From Roseomonas sp. 18066 (GTDB taxonomy: Bacteria; Pseudomonadota; Alphaproteobacteria; Acetobacterales; Acetobacteraceae): DNA of 43,122 bases. Made by a program: the position numbers and the translations under genes. The notes under the pieces are model-generated. The model ran no database searches and was not told the DNA's origin. It worked only from the letters and a program-made list of their open reading frames with translations. Below are positions 6,162 to 13,705 of the stretch, piece after piece. The number at the start of each line of letters is the position of its first letter. Position 1 is the stretch's first letter. Location of the stretch: the NCBI RefSeq assembly GCF_902706185.1, contig NZ_CACSJM010000034.1:1-43122 (forward strand). The letters are read 5' to 3'.

Positions 6162-8204
6162 ATGCCAGCACCGCACCCGACCATCCTGCGCCACATGCTG
6201 ACCACGACGGCGCTCTGCGCCCTCGGCGTCGCGCCCGCCCTGGCGCAGGATGCGGGGGTGCAGCTGGCGCCCGTCGCCGCCGAGGCCTCGGCCGCCGACG
6301 CGCCCTACCAGACGCCGGCCGCTGTCAGCCGCGTGGCGCCCGAGGATCTCCGCGAAGGCGCCGACACCAACCGGCTGCTCGACATGGTCCCGGGCGCGGC
6401 GCTCGGCGGCTATGCCTCGCAGCCCGGCGTCGCGGTGAACATCCGCGGCTTCGAAGGCGTCGGCCGCGTCAACATGATGGTCGAGGGCGTGCGGCAGAAT
6501 TTCCGCCCCGCCGGGCATGAGGGCGGGTCCTTCGCCTATATCGACCCGAGCTTCCTGGGCGGCATCGACATCGAGCGCGGCGCGGTGACCGGGCCGGGCG
6601 GCATGGGCGCGCTGGTCGGCGCGGTCAATTTCCGGCTGCTCGACGTCGAGGACATCCTGCGCCCCGGCCGCACGGTCGGCGGGCGGGCCCAGGCGATGAC
6701 CGGCACCAATGGCTATCGCTGGAATTCCAGCCTGGTCAGCGCCGCGCGGCTGGGCAATGGCGTCAGCATCCTGGGCGGCATCAGCGGGCGGGAGAACGGC
6801 AACTTCAGGAATGGCGACGGCCAGGAGGTCGAGCATACCGGCCAGGCGCTGCGCTCCGGCCTGTTCCGGCTGAACTGGGAGCCCGACGGCGAGCACAGGT
6901 TCTCGTTCCTGGGCAATATCTACGCCAATGAATTCACGTCCAATTACTACAACCAGACCATCCAGTCGAACCTGGCCAAGATCTCCTACCGCTACAACCC
7001 GGCGGCCAATCCGCTGGTCGACCTCAATGTCTCCGCCTCCTGGAACCAGGTGCGGATGATGAACCACCTGACCGAGCTCGGCACCGTCTCCGCCACCGCC
7101 ACCGGCCGGCGCATCATCAACGAGGCCTATGAGGTGGGGCTGTCCAACACCAGCCGCTTCACTTTGGGCGAGGTGGGCGTCGCCTGGGACTACGGCGCGC
7201 AATATGCGACCGACGACACCGAGACGCGGCGCGGCGGCGTCAACGGCAATGGCCGGCTCAGCATCGCCGGGGCCTATTCAAATGCGGGCTTCACCCTCGG
7301 CCGGCTGAGCTTCGTGCAAGGCCTGCGCTACGACCATTACGAGAACGACGCCGAGGGCTATGCCACCACCGCCTATGGCGCGGTGCCGGTGACCGGGCCC
7401 TTCCATGCCGATCGCAGCGAAGGCCGGGTCAGCCCGAAATTCACCCTGGCCTACCAGCTGCTCGACTGGCTGCAGCCCTATGTCAGCTATGGCTGGGCCT
7501 TCCGCCCGCCGACCATTTCCGAGACCATGTATTCCGGCCCGCACAGCGTCGGCGGCACCTCGACCTTCTATCCCAACCCGTATCTCGGCGCCGAGCGGTC
7601 GCGCGGCTGGGAGCTCGGCCTGAACCTGCTGCGGCGCGACGTGCTGATGGCCGATGACCGCCTGCGCATGAAGGTCGCCTACTATGACAACGACGTCGAG
7701 GATCTGGTCAACACGGTCACCGTGCGCGGCACCAACCCGACCACCAATCGTGCCGTCTCCTACTATTTCTACGACAATGTCCCGGGCACCAGCCGGGTCA
7801 GCGGCATCGAGGTCGAGGGTGGCTACGACATGGGCCTGGCCTATGTGAACCTCGCCTATAACGGCGCCAGCATCAAATACCCGGATGGCGCCGACCACAG
7901 CTACACGCCGCGCAGCAGCGTCACCCTCGATGCCGGCATCCGCCTGCTCGACCGTCGGGTGACGCTGGGCGGCAAGCTCCGCCGCATCGGCGCCACGCAG
8001 ACCTACAGCACCACCGGCACCAGCACGCCGCTCGCCGCCTATACGACGGTCGACCTCTATGGCAGCTGGCGGGCGATGGAGAACCTCAACCTCTTCGCCA
8101 GCGCCACCAATGTCGGCAATACCAGCTTCACCGTGCCGACGGCGGAGACCATCGGCGGCGGCCGCGGCCGCACCATCATCGGCGGCCTCACTTTCACGTT
8201 CTGA
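6162..8204 (+). CDS. TonB-dependent outer-membrane receptor, haem/haemoglobin type
   Basis: A 680-residue receptor with a signal peptide (cleavage about APALA28|Q29), a plug domain (about 45-165, with VAVNIRGFEGVGRVNMMVEG and GSFAYIDPSFLGGIDIERG) and a beta-barrel ending in aromatic LTFTF, as needed for BAM insertion. It carries FRPP (447-450), H461 and PNPYL (471-475), close to the FRAP-His-NPNL signature of haem receptors. This makes haem the best guess for the ligand, but no haemophore or haem ABC transporter is visible here. AAAGGT lies 8 bases before ATG 6162. The Fur-like box at 6077 and tonB nearby support iron control. The stop overlaps the next start (TGATG), coupling it to the methyltransferase. 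Confidence 0.9.
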   Translation: MPAPHPTILRHMLTTTALCALGVAPALAQDAGVQLAPVAAEASAADAPYQTPAAVSRVAPEDLREGADTNRLLDMVPGAALGGYASQPGVAVNIRGFEGVGRVNMMVEGVRQNFRPAGHEGGSFAYIDPSFLGGIDIERGAVTGPGGMGALVGAVNFRLLDVEDILRPGRTVGGRAQAMTGTNGYRWNSSLVSAARLGNGVSILGGISGRENGNFRNGDGQEVEHTGQALRSGLFRLNWEPDGEHRFSFLGNIYANEFTSNYYNQTIQSNLAKISYRYNPAANPLVDLNVSASWNQVRMMNHLTELGTVSATATGRRIINEAYEVGLSNTSRFTLGEVGVAWDYGAQYATDDTETRRGGVNGNGRLSIAGAYSNAGFTLGRLSFVQGLRYDHYENDAEGYATTAYGAVPVTGPFHADRSEGRVSPKFTLAYQLLDWLQPYVSYGWAFRPPTISETMYSGPHSVGGTSTFYPNPYLGAERSRGWELGLNLLRRDVLMADDRLRMKVAYYDNDVEDLVNTVTVRGTNPTTNRAVSYYFYDNVPGTSRVSGIEVEGGYDMGLAYVNLAYNGASIKYPDGADHSYTPRSSVTLDAGIRLLDRRVTLGGKLRRIGATQTYSTTGTSTPLAAYTTVDLYGSWRAMENLNLFASATNVGNTSFTVPTAETIGGGRGRTIIGGLTFTF

Positions 8205-8950
8205 TGCGCGACACCCCGCCGATCTTCCAGCTGCTGGAGCGGCTCCAGGGCGACCGCCCCTGGGGCAGCATGCTCGATGCCGGCACCGGCGCGCGCTCGG
8301 CGCGCTGGATGGCGGGGCTGCCGACGACGCGCTGGACGGCGGTCTCCGCCGATCCGGCGATGCTGGCGGAGACGCGGGCGGCGCTCGGCCCGCTGCGCGC
8401 CGCCGACCGGCTGCTGGCCGGCAACTGGTCGGACGCTGCTTTCCTGGCCGGCGAGCGGCATGACACGGTGCTGGCGGAATATCTGCTCGGCGCCGTGCAG
8501 CCCTATGCGCCCGGGCTGCAGCCGCGGCTTTTCGCCCGGCTGCGGCCGCTGGTCGGGCAGCGGCTCTATGTCATCGGCCTCGACCCCTATGCCGGGGGGC
8601 AGGGGGGCAGCGCCGACGACCGGCTGCTGCGCGCCATCGGCCGTTTCCGCGACGGCTGCCTGCGCCGCGCCGGGCTGGTGCCCTATCGCGAATACCCGGC
8701 CGAATGGGTGCTGGCGCGGCTGGGCGAGGCGGGGATGGCGGTGCGCTTCGCCCGCCGCTTTCCCAATCTCTACGACGCGCGCTGGGTCGGGATGCAGCTG
8801 TCCAGCGCCGCCGAGGCGCTGCAGGGCCGCGCGCCCGCCTGCGTCGTCGCGCGGATGGCGGCCGAGGCGGAAACGCTGCGGGCGCGGGCCGCCGCGCATG
8901 GCGTCCTGCGCAGCGGCGCCGACTATGTCATCATGGCGGAACCCGCCTAG
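8204..8950 (+). CDS. Class I SAM-dependent methyltransferase-like protein
   Basis: A 248-residue protein with the glycine-rich SAM-binding motif I (MLDAGTGARSA, 23-33), then an acidic residue region (VSADPAMLAET) and a DTVLAEYLLG stretch in the motif IV position. The start overlaps the receptor stop by one base (TGATG), so the two are translated together, probably under the same iron control. The substrate is not evident; modification of a siderophore, porphyrin or receptor-linked metabolite is possible but unproven. The stop TAG at 8948-8950 overlaps the stop of the convergent gene. Confidence 0.75.
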   Translation: MRDTPPIFQLLERLQGDRPWGSMLDAGTGARSARWMAGLPTTRWTAVSADPAMLAETRAALGPLRAADRLLAGNWSDAAFLAGERHDTVLAEYLLGAVQPYAPGLQPRLFARLRPLVGQRLYVIGLDPYAGGQGGSADDRLLRAIGRFRDGCLRRAGLVPYREYPAEWVLARLGEAGMAVRFARRFPNLYDARWVGMQLSSAAEALQGRAPACVVARMAAEAETLRARAAAHGVLRSGADYVIMAEPA

Positions 8951-9315
8951 CCGGGCTTCGACCCGGCCAGGGCGGCGCGCAGCCGGGCGATGCGCTTCGG
9001 GTCGCGCGCGGCCACCGCCAGCACGGCGACGGCGCCATCCAGCGTCGCCGCCAGGGCGGCGGCGAAATCCGCGCCGCCCATTTCCCGCCGCGCCAGCTGG
9101 TCCAGCAGGAAGCCGGTGCGCTCGCCCTCGGCGGTGCGCTCGACGGTCAGCACCTGCATGGCCCAGCCTTCGACCCGGGGCAGCGCCGCCAGCGCCGCCT
9201 GGCGCAGCGCGGCGCGCAGGTCGGCATCGGGCGCCAGGCGGTACACCTGGCCGAGGTCGCGGAGGCTCTCGCGGTAGAGCCGGACGCGCAGCGCGCGGGA
9301 CGGGGCATCGATCAT
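8947..9315 (-). CDS. Hypothetical protein, 122 aa
   Basis: An ATG at 9315 opens a soluble-looking, mostly helical protein with an ordinary composition (RLYRESLRDLGQVYRL, VEGWAMQVLTVERTAEGER, GFLLDQLARREMGG). That composition and the tail-to-tail 4-base overlap with the methyltransferase favour a real gene. I do not recognise a family, and there is no signal peptide, membrane segment or catalytic motif. A clear ribosome site is not visible. The 116 bases upstream separate it from the divergent tetR gene, whose operator at 9393 could also affect it. Confidence 0.6.
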   Translation of the reverse strand: MIDAPSRALRVRLYRESLRDLGQVYRLAPDADLRAALRQAALAALPRVEGWAMQVLTVERTAEGERTGFLLDQLARREMGGADFAAALAATLDGAVAVLAVAARDPKRIARLRAALAGSKPG

Positions 9316-9392
9316 GCGGCGCAGCTTGCCATGCGGCGCCGTGCCAGGGAACCGGCGCCCGGTTTTCGCGCTGGACGCGGCGGCGCGCCGGC

Positions 9393-9416
9393 ATTAGGAA
9401 ATGATCGTTTCCTAAT
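9393..9416. promoter_or_regulatory. Probable TetR operator
   Basis: ATTAGGAAA-TGATCG-TTTCCTAAT is an inverted repeat with perfect 9-base arms; its AT content stands out. It lies 15 bases upstream of the tetR start codon, the usual place for autoregulation, and between divergent genes, so it could control both sides. Confidence 0.75.
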
Positions 9417-9431
9417 CCGGCGAGGAACCCC

Positions 9432-10037
9432 ATGCCGCCCCCCGGGACCCGTCCCCGCCTCGGCCGCCCGCGCGCCTTCGACGCGGCGCGGGCGCTGGAC
9501 CAGGCCATCGCGCTGTTCAGCACGGCGGGGTTTTCCGCGACCTCGATCGCGGCGCTGACCCAGGCCACCGGGCTGGCGGCAGGCAGCCTCTACAAGGCCT
9601 ATGGCGACAAGGAAGGCCTCTTCGCTGCGGCGTTGCAACGCTACCTCGCGCTGCGCGACGACCGCCTGGCGGCGCTGATGGCCACGGCGCCGGACGGGCG
9701 CGCGCGCATCGCGGCGCTGCTGCGGCTCTATGCCGGGCTCAGCCAGGGCGAGGCCGGCGCCCGCGGCTGCCTGGTGGTCTCGGGCATCACCGAGCTCGAC
9801 CAGCCCGGCGTGCCGGCCGCCGTGCTGCGCGCCACCCTGGCGCGGCGCCACGCCATGCTGGCCGCGCTCGTCGCCGAGGGCCAGCGCGACGGCTCCATCG
9901 CCACGGCCGAGCCGCCGGACGGTGTCGCCGACCTGCTGCTGGCGCTGCTGCAGGGCATGCGCGTGGTCGGCAAGGGCGGCTGTTTCCCGGCCCAGGCCGA
10001 AGACTTCGTCCGCCGCGCGCTGCGGCTGCTCGACTGA
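9432..10037 (+). CDS. TetR/AcrR-family transcriptional regulator
   Basis: A 201-residue repressor. The N-terminal helix-turn-helix is about 18-65 (ALDQAIALFSTAGFSATSIA, then AAGSLYKAYGDKEGLFAAAL, the typical recognition helix ending in Y-x-x-F/Y-x-x-K-E-x-L). The C-terminal ligand domain includes GARGCLVVSG. GAGGAA precedes the ATG by 4-5 bases. Upstream lies the palindrome at 9393-9416. The alpha/beta hydrolase starts 15 bases after its stop, so the regulator and enzyme are likely co-transcribed and the inducer may be the hydrolase substrate or product. Confidence 0.9.
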   Translation: MPPPGTRPRLGRPRAFDAARALDQAIALFSTAGFSATSIAALTQATGLAAGSLYKAYGDKEGLFAAALQRYLALRDDRLAALMATAPDGRARIAALLRLYAGLSQGEAGARGCLVVSGITELDQPGVPAAVLRATLARRHAMLAALVAEGQRDGSIATAEPPDGVADLLLALLQGMRVVGKGGCFPAQAEDFVRRALRLLD

Positions 10038-10052
10038 GGGGGGATCGGCGGC

Positions 10053-10919
10053 ATGACAGGGCTGGCGCATCGGAGGGTGGCGGTGGCCGGGGTGCGGCTG
10101 CATGTGGCGGAGGCCGGGCAGGGGCCGCCGGTGCTGCTGCTGCCCGGCTGGCCGCAGAGCTGGCTCGCCTGGCGCCATGTCGTGCCCCTGCTGGTCGCGG
10201 CGGGGCGGCGGGTGGTGGTGCTCGACCCGCGCGGGCTGGGCGACAGCGACAGGCCGGAGGGCGGCTACGACCTCGACACCGTCGCCGGCGAGATCCACGG
10301 CTTCCTGGCGCAGGAGGGGCTGCTGGGCCTCGACATCGTCTCGCATGATGTCGGCTCCTGGATCGCCTATGCCCTGGCCGCCGGTCATCCGGCAGCCGTG
10401 CATCGGCTGGTGCTCAGCGAGATGACGATGCAGACCGCCGGCGTGGCGCGGCCGGTCCCGGACGAGGCGGCCAATATCGCCGGCTGGCATTTCGGCTTCA
10501 ACCGCCTGCACGGCCTGCCGGAGGCGCTGGTGGCGGGGCGGGAGCGGCTGTTCCTCGACTGGATGTTCGACAACAAGGCGGCGCGGCCGGCGGCGATCGA
10601 CGAGGCGGCGCGGGCGCATTACGAAGGCTGCTTCGCGCGGCCCGGCGCGGCGCGGGCCGGCTTCGACTATTACCGCGCCCTGCTCAGCCCCGCGGGGCTG
10701 GCCCGCATGGCCGAGCGCCTGGCGGTGCCGCTGCCCATGCCGGTGCTGGCCATCGGCGCCGAGGGCGGCGTGCGCGGCCGCCTGGCCGACAGCCTGCAGG
10801 GCGCGGCGCCGCGCCTCAGCAGCCTGGTGCTGCCCGGCGGCCACTACCTGCCCGAGGAAGCGCCGGAGGCCTTCGCCGCGGCGGTGCTCGCCTTCTGGCG
10901 CGACACCGTCGATGCCTAG
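10053..10919 (+). CDS. Alpha/beta hydrolase, epoxide hydrolase-like
   Basis: A 288-residue alpha/beta hydrolase. The oxyanion region is LLPGWPQSW (29-37), DPRGLGDSDRP matches the strand-5 turn, and the nucleophile elbow is SHDVGS with Asp99. This makes it an epoxide hydrolase or dehalogenase-type enzyme rather than a Ser esterase. The base is His264 (GGHYLPEE), near the end of the protein. The cap region HFGFNRLHGLPEALV resembles epoxide hydrolase-like proteins. GGGGGGATCGGCGGC precedes the ATG. It follows tetR by 15 bases. The physiological substrate is unknown. The gene runs into the hairpin repeats at 10919. Confidence 0.85.
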   Translation: MTGLAHRRVAVAGVRLHVAEAGQGPPVLLLPGWPQSWLAWRHVVPLLVAAGRRVVVLDPRGLGDSDRPEGGYDLDTVAGEIHGFLAQEGLLGLDIVSHDVGSWIAYALAAGHPAAVHRLVLSEMTMQTAGVARPVPDEAANIAGWHFGFNRLHGLPEALVAGRERLFLDWMFDNKAARPAAIDEAARAHYEGCFARPGAARAGFDYYRALLSPAGLARMAERLAVPLPMPVLAIGAEGGVRGRLADSLQGAAPRLSSLVLPGGHYLPEEAPEAFAAAVLAFWRDTVDA

Positions 10920-11020
10920 CCGGCCCGGCGCTACCGGGCCAGGGCGTCGTCCAGCCGGCCCGGCGCTACCGGGCCAGGGCGCCCGTCCAGCCGGCCCGCG
11001 CTACCGGGCCGGGGCGCCGT
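10919..11020. repeat. Three tandem 35-36-bp units each forming a GC hairpin
   Basis: Units at 10919-10953, 10954-10989 and 10990-11020 each contain GGCCCGG-CGCTA-CCGGGCC (stems 10922-10928/10934-10940 and 10957-10963/10969-10975; the third, 10993-10998/11005-11010, lacks one G). They fill the gap between two convergent genes. The loop CTA of the third unit is the reverse complement of the amidohydrolase stop codon TAG, so the units copy that gene end. There is no U-run, but stacked hairpins here could terminate transcription from both sides. Confidence 0.75.
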
Positions 11021-12368
11021 TGCGCCAGACCGCCTCGATGCTGCGGCTGTTGGTGATGTCGACCGTCGGGTCGGCGCGCAGCACGATGAAATCGGCGCGG
11101 TAGCCGGGCGCCAGCCGGCCGCGGTCGGGCAGCCGCATCACCTCCGCCCCGGCGCGGGTCGCGGCGGTGAGCGCCTCGACCGGAGAGAAGCCGGCGGCGA
11201 CGAAATGCGCCAGCTCCAGATGCTCGGCCACGCCCGGGATGCGCAGCGGCGTGGCGCCGGAATCGGTGCCCAGCGCGACCTTCACCCCGGCCGCCCGCAC
11301 CGCGCGCAGATTGGCGATATTGGTCTGCACCTGCTGCCGCTGCCCCTCCGCCCGGCCCAGCGCCGCGCGGCGCCATTCGGGGTCGCGGAAGCGCGCCTGC
11401 AGCGCCGGGCTCATCGCATCGCGGAAGAAGGGCTGCTCGAGCCATTCCGGATGCTCGGCATAGATGTATTCGGCCTCGTTCAGGTTGACCGTCGGGATGT
11501 ACCAGACGCCGCGCTGGCGCATCGCCGCCAGCAGCGCGGCATCGACCGGGCGGTCGCGCACGCCATGGCCGATGACGTCGACGCCGGCGGCCACCGCGCC
11601 CTTGGCGTCGACCAGGTCGTGGATATGCGCCGCCGCGCGCAGCCCGCGGGCATGCGCCTGGTCGATCGCCGCGCGATAGACGGCCGGCGGCAGCTTCGGC
11701 GCCTGGTGGTTCAGGTCGTCGATCCAGACCTTGACCATGTCGATGCCGGCATCGGCCATGGCATCGACCGCGGCGCGCGCCTCGGCGGGGGTGCGGGGCC
11801 GGGCGACCTGGTCGGGCTCGGGGTTCATCGCCGGCGGCGGCGCGCCGCCATCGGCCATGCCGACGCCGGGCCCGGCGCCATAGAGGTCGGCGCCGCCATG
11901 CCGGCCGTCGCGCCATTCGCGGCGCAATTCATGGAATAGCGGCCGGTTCATCCCCAGCGCATTGACCGCGACGACGCCATAGCGCTGGAACTGCGCCAGG
12001 TCGCGCGCCACGGTCTCGCGGGTGTAGAAGCGGCCGCCGAAATCGGTGCCGCTGACCATGCCGACATGCGAATGCGCGGCGATCAGCCCGGGCATCAGGT
12101 GGCGGCCGGCCAGGTCGACCCGGCGGGCGCCCTCGGGGATGGCCAAGCTGTCCTGGGTGCCGGCGGCCAGGATGCGGCCGTCGCGGATCACCAGCCGCGG
12201 GCGGTCGACCACCCGCTCGCCATCGAACAGACGGGCGGCATCGACGACGGTGGTGGCCGGCGCTTCGGCGCTGGGCTCCGCCATCGGGCCTGCGGTGCAG
12301 GCGGCGAGGCCCGCGGTGGCCAGCAGCACGGCCCTCCTGCGGGAGAAGATTCCCGTGGAAAACATCAT
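11001..12368 (-). CDS. Amidohydrolase-family lipoprotein (imidazolonepropionase/prolidase-like)
   Basis: A 455-residue metal-dependent hydrolase exported as a lipoprotein (SRRRAVLLATAGLAAC, lipidated C24). The metal site of the amidohydrolase superfamily is complete: HSH (99-101), K213 (VKVWIDD), HIH (248-250), H268 (IGHGV) and D369 (LGTDSGA). It most resembles the imidazolonepropionase-related or Xaa-Pro dipeptidase-like group; the exact amide or lactam substrate cannot be told. ATG 12368 is preferred over GTG 12371 because GGAGGA (12375-12380) lies 6 bases before it. Its C-terminal codons and stop lie inside the third unit of the tandem hairpin repeat. Confidence 0.85.
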   Translation of the reverse strand: MMFSTGIFSRRRAVLLATAGLAACTAGPMAEPSAEAPATTVVDAARLFDGERVVDRPRLVIRDGRILAAGTQDSLAIPEGARRVDLAGRHLMPGLIAAHSHVGMVSGTDFGGRFYTRETVARDLAQFQRYGVVAVNALGMNRPLFHELRREWRDGRHGGADLYGAGPGVGMADGGAPPPAMNPEPDQVARPRTPAEARAAVDAMADAGIDMVKVWIDDLNHQAPKLPPAVYRAAIDQAHARGLRAAAHIHDLVDAKGAVAAGVDVIGHGVRDRPVDAALLAAMRQRGVWYIPTVNLNEAEYIYAEHPEWLEQPFFRDAMSPALQARFRDPEWRRAALGRAEGQRQQVQTNIANLRAVRAAGVKVALGTDSGATPLRIPGVAEHLELAHFVAAGFSPVEALTAATRAGAEVMRLPDRGRLAPGYRADFIVLRADPTVDITNSRSIEAVWRNGAPAR

Positions 12369-12457
12369 CACGCATCCTCCGGATTTTTGTTCTTCGAAGG
12401 AGATGATATCGGATGGCCGGATTTTAACCAGCGGATGTCACGCCCGCCGCCGGCGCG

Positions 12458-12748
12458 TCACAGCCCCAGGCTGAGCTGCCCCGGCGCCGGCTGCGCGGGG
12501 CCGCCGCGCAGGAAGATGTCCGGCAGGAAACGCTCCGGCAGGGCCGCGAGCTCGAGCAGCAGGCTGTCCACCGCCTCGCTCACCTGCTCCCGCGGCAGGG
12601 ACGGGCAGATGGCGCGCAGATAGCCGCGGCCCTCGCTGCGGGCGTCGCGCAGGCTGGAGCCGGCGCGCAGCGCCTGGTTGATGGCGGACCTGACGCGGAC
12701 AGCGGTGACCGGGTCGATCAGCGTGGTGCGAATGAGATCGTGTTTCAC
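12458..12748 (-). CDS. Hypothetical protein, 96 aa
   Basis: The frame from GTG 12748 gives a plausible soluble helical protein (RTTLIDPVTAVRVRSAINQ, LRAICPSLPREQVSEAVDSL, LPERFLPDIFLRGG). An overlapping frame at 12438-12767 is His/Arg/Pro-rich and looks spurious. No domain, signal peptide or catalytic residue is recognised, and no strong ribosome site is seen. It stands alone between the amidohydrolase and the insertion sequence. The IS has not cut it: 52 bases separate its start from the target CTAG. Confidence 0.55.
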   Translation of the reverse strand: MKHDLIRTTLIDPVTAVRVRSAINQALRAGSSLRDARSEGRGYLRAICPSLPREQVSEAVDSLLLELAALPERFLPDIFLRGGPAQPAPGQLSLGL

Positions 12749-12800
12749 GGGAACAAATTAAGAACATCTTGCCGGGCGGTGTCCAGCTAATTCATGGCGC

Positions 12801-12804
12801 CTAG
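12801..12804. repeat. Target-site duplication CTAG, left copy
   Basis: CTAG here and at 13639-13642 flank the IS. On the minus strand its TAG is also the stop codon of the transposase, so the target sequence supplies the stop. Confidence 0.75.
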
Positions 12805-13567
12805 GTCACGGACTCATAATGCCGCAGCCATAGCCTTGACCCGACAAGGTGTAGGGCAGCGAGGTAGTTGCGCGAGAGCTTGTCGAAGCGTGTGGCGATG
12901 CGTCGGAAGTGCTTCATTCGATTGAAGAAGCGTTCGACGAGATTGCGCTCTCGATAAAGCTCGGGCGGTACCGATCTCTGGTGCTTCCGGTCTCGCTGGG
13001 TCGGGATGTGGGCCTGCCCGCCGCGCGCGGCGACGAGATCCAGGATGGCCCGGGCGTCGTAGCCGCGGTCGGCGACCAGGTCCCGGCCCGGCTGCAAGTG
13101 CTCGATGAGGGCCGGTGCAGCGGCCTTGTCGGAAGCCTGGCCCGGCGAGACCAGCAGCACCAGCGGCAGGCCGGCCCCGTCGACGGCCGCGTGGATTTTG
13201 GTGGTCAGTCCTCCACGAGAACGGCCAATGGCGTGATCCGAGCCCCCTTTTGACCCCCTGCGGCATGCTGATGGGCGCGCACGATCGAACTGTCGATCAA
13301 TTGCAGCGACTGCGGCGAGCTGGCCGCCAGCATCTCGAAGATCCGCAGCCAGACACCAGCGCGCGCCCAACGGTTGTAGCGATTATAGACCGTCGTATAG
13401 GGACCATAGCGCTCCGGCAGGTCACGCCAGGGCGAGCCGGTGCGCAGGATATAGAAAATCCCGTTCAGCACCCGCCGGTCATCAACCCGAGGCACGCCCC
13501 GTGGCTTGTTCGGCAGCAGCGGGGCAATGATCGACCACTCGCTCTCGGTCAGGTCGAACCGGGCCAT
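12801..13567 (-). CDS. IS5-family transposase made by -1 frameshift (orfA 13205-13567, orfB to 12801)
   Basis: OrfA (120 aa from ATG 13567: MARFDLTESEWSIIAPLLP, GSPWRDLPERYGPYTTVYNR) holds the N-terminal domain and the first catalytic Asp (LIDSSIVRAH). The rest is in the -1 frame: KGGSDHAIGRSRGGLTTKIH, second Asp in LVADRGYDA and catalytic Glu in NLVERFFNRMKHFRRIATR. The frames meet at a canonical slippery heptamer A-AAG-GGG (13250-13244), giving QK to SK-GG continuity. This two-frame layout is normal for IS427-type elements, so it is not a broken gene. The orfB stop TAG is formed by the duplicated target CTAG. Confidence 0.9.
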
Positions 13568-13638
13568 CTGACGCTCCTCACCATCTGGAGCTTTGAATCA
13601 GGGCACGCCGAACACCGCAAGCTTTATGAGTTCACTAC
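12805..13638 (-). mobile_element. IS5-family (IS427-like) insertion sequence, 834 bp
   Basis: The element is bounded by imperfect terminal repeats, left 12805-12822 and right 13621-13638 (reverse complemented). They match at 13 of 18 positions including the block ACTCATAA. It is flanked by direct CTAG copies at 12801-12804 and 13639-13642, the 4-base YTAR-type duplication known for part of the IS5 family. It carries one transposase in two frames. Length, orf layout and target fit the IS427 group. Both ends and the frames look intact, so it may be active. It landed at the CTAG edge of the palindromic element 13639-13705. Confidence 0.85.
13244..13250 (-). promoter_or_regulatory. Slippery heptamer for -1 frameshifting in the transposase
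   Basis: On the minus strand A-AAG-GGG fits X-XXY-YYZ with orfA codons AAG and GGG re-pairing as AAA and GGG. The two transposase halves join exactly here. Confidence 0.75.
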
Positions 13639-13705
13639 CTAGCTCTTTGTTTGATCGCGTGATTCAGGTTTTTCGGTGATTCCACCTCAAGCCATCACGC
13701 TCTAG
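13639..13705. repeat. 67-bp CTAG-bounded palindromic intergenic element (RIME-like)
   Basis: The element starts CTAGCTCTTTGTTTGATCGCG and ends CACGCTCTAG. Outer arms GCGTGAT (13657-13663) and ATCACGC (13694-13700) enclose an inner GGTG/CACC hairpin (13675-13678/13683-13686). The AGCTCTTTGTTT edge and nested palindrome recall the RIME-type mosaic repeats of Rhizobiales. One edge CTAG was the IS target; the other (13702-13705) supplies the stop codon of the Dyp-type peroxidase gene. Assignment to a named repeat family is inference. Confidence 0.55.

Noticed and set aside
5893..6201. Short frames on both strands in the receptor promoter region
   Set aside because: They overlap the iron boxes, have odd composition and no ribosome site; the region is better explained as a regulatory gap.
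10919..11020. Possible CRISPR array
   Set aside because: Only three units, repeats directly abutting with no unique spacers, and no cas genes; they copy the end of the amidohydrolase gene.
12438..12767. Alternative 109-codon minus frame overlapping the 96-aa hypothetical gene
   Set aside because: His/Arg/Pro-rich translation typical of a shadow; the 12458-12748 frame gives a normal protein composition.
12801..13567. Transposase as a decayed, frameshifted pseudogene
   Set aside because: A canonical -1 slippery heptamer sits at the junction and the catalytic D-D-E residues and both ends are intact.
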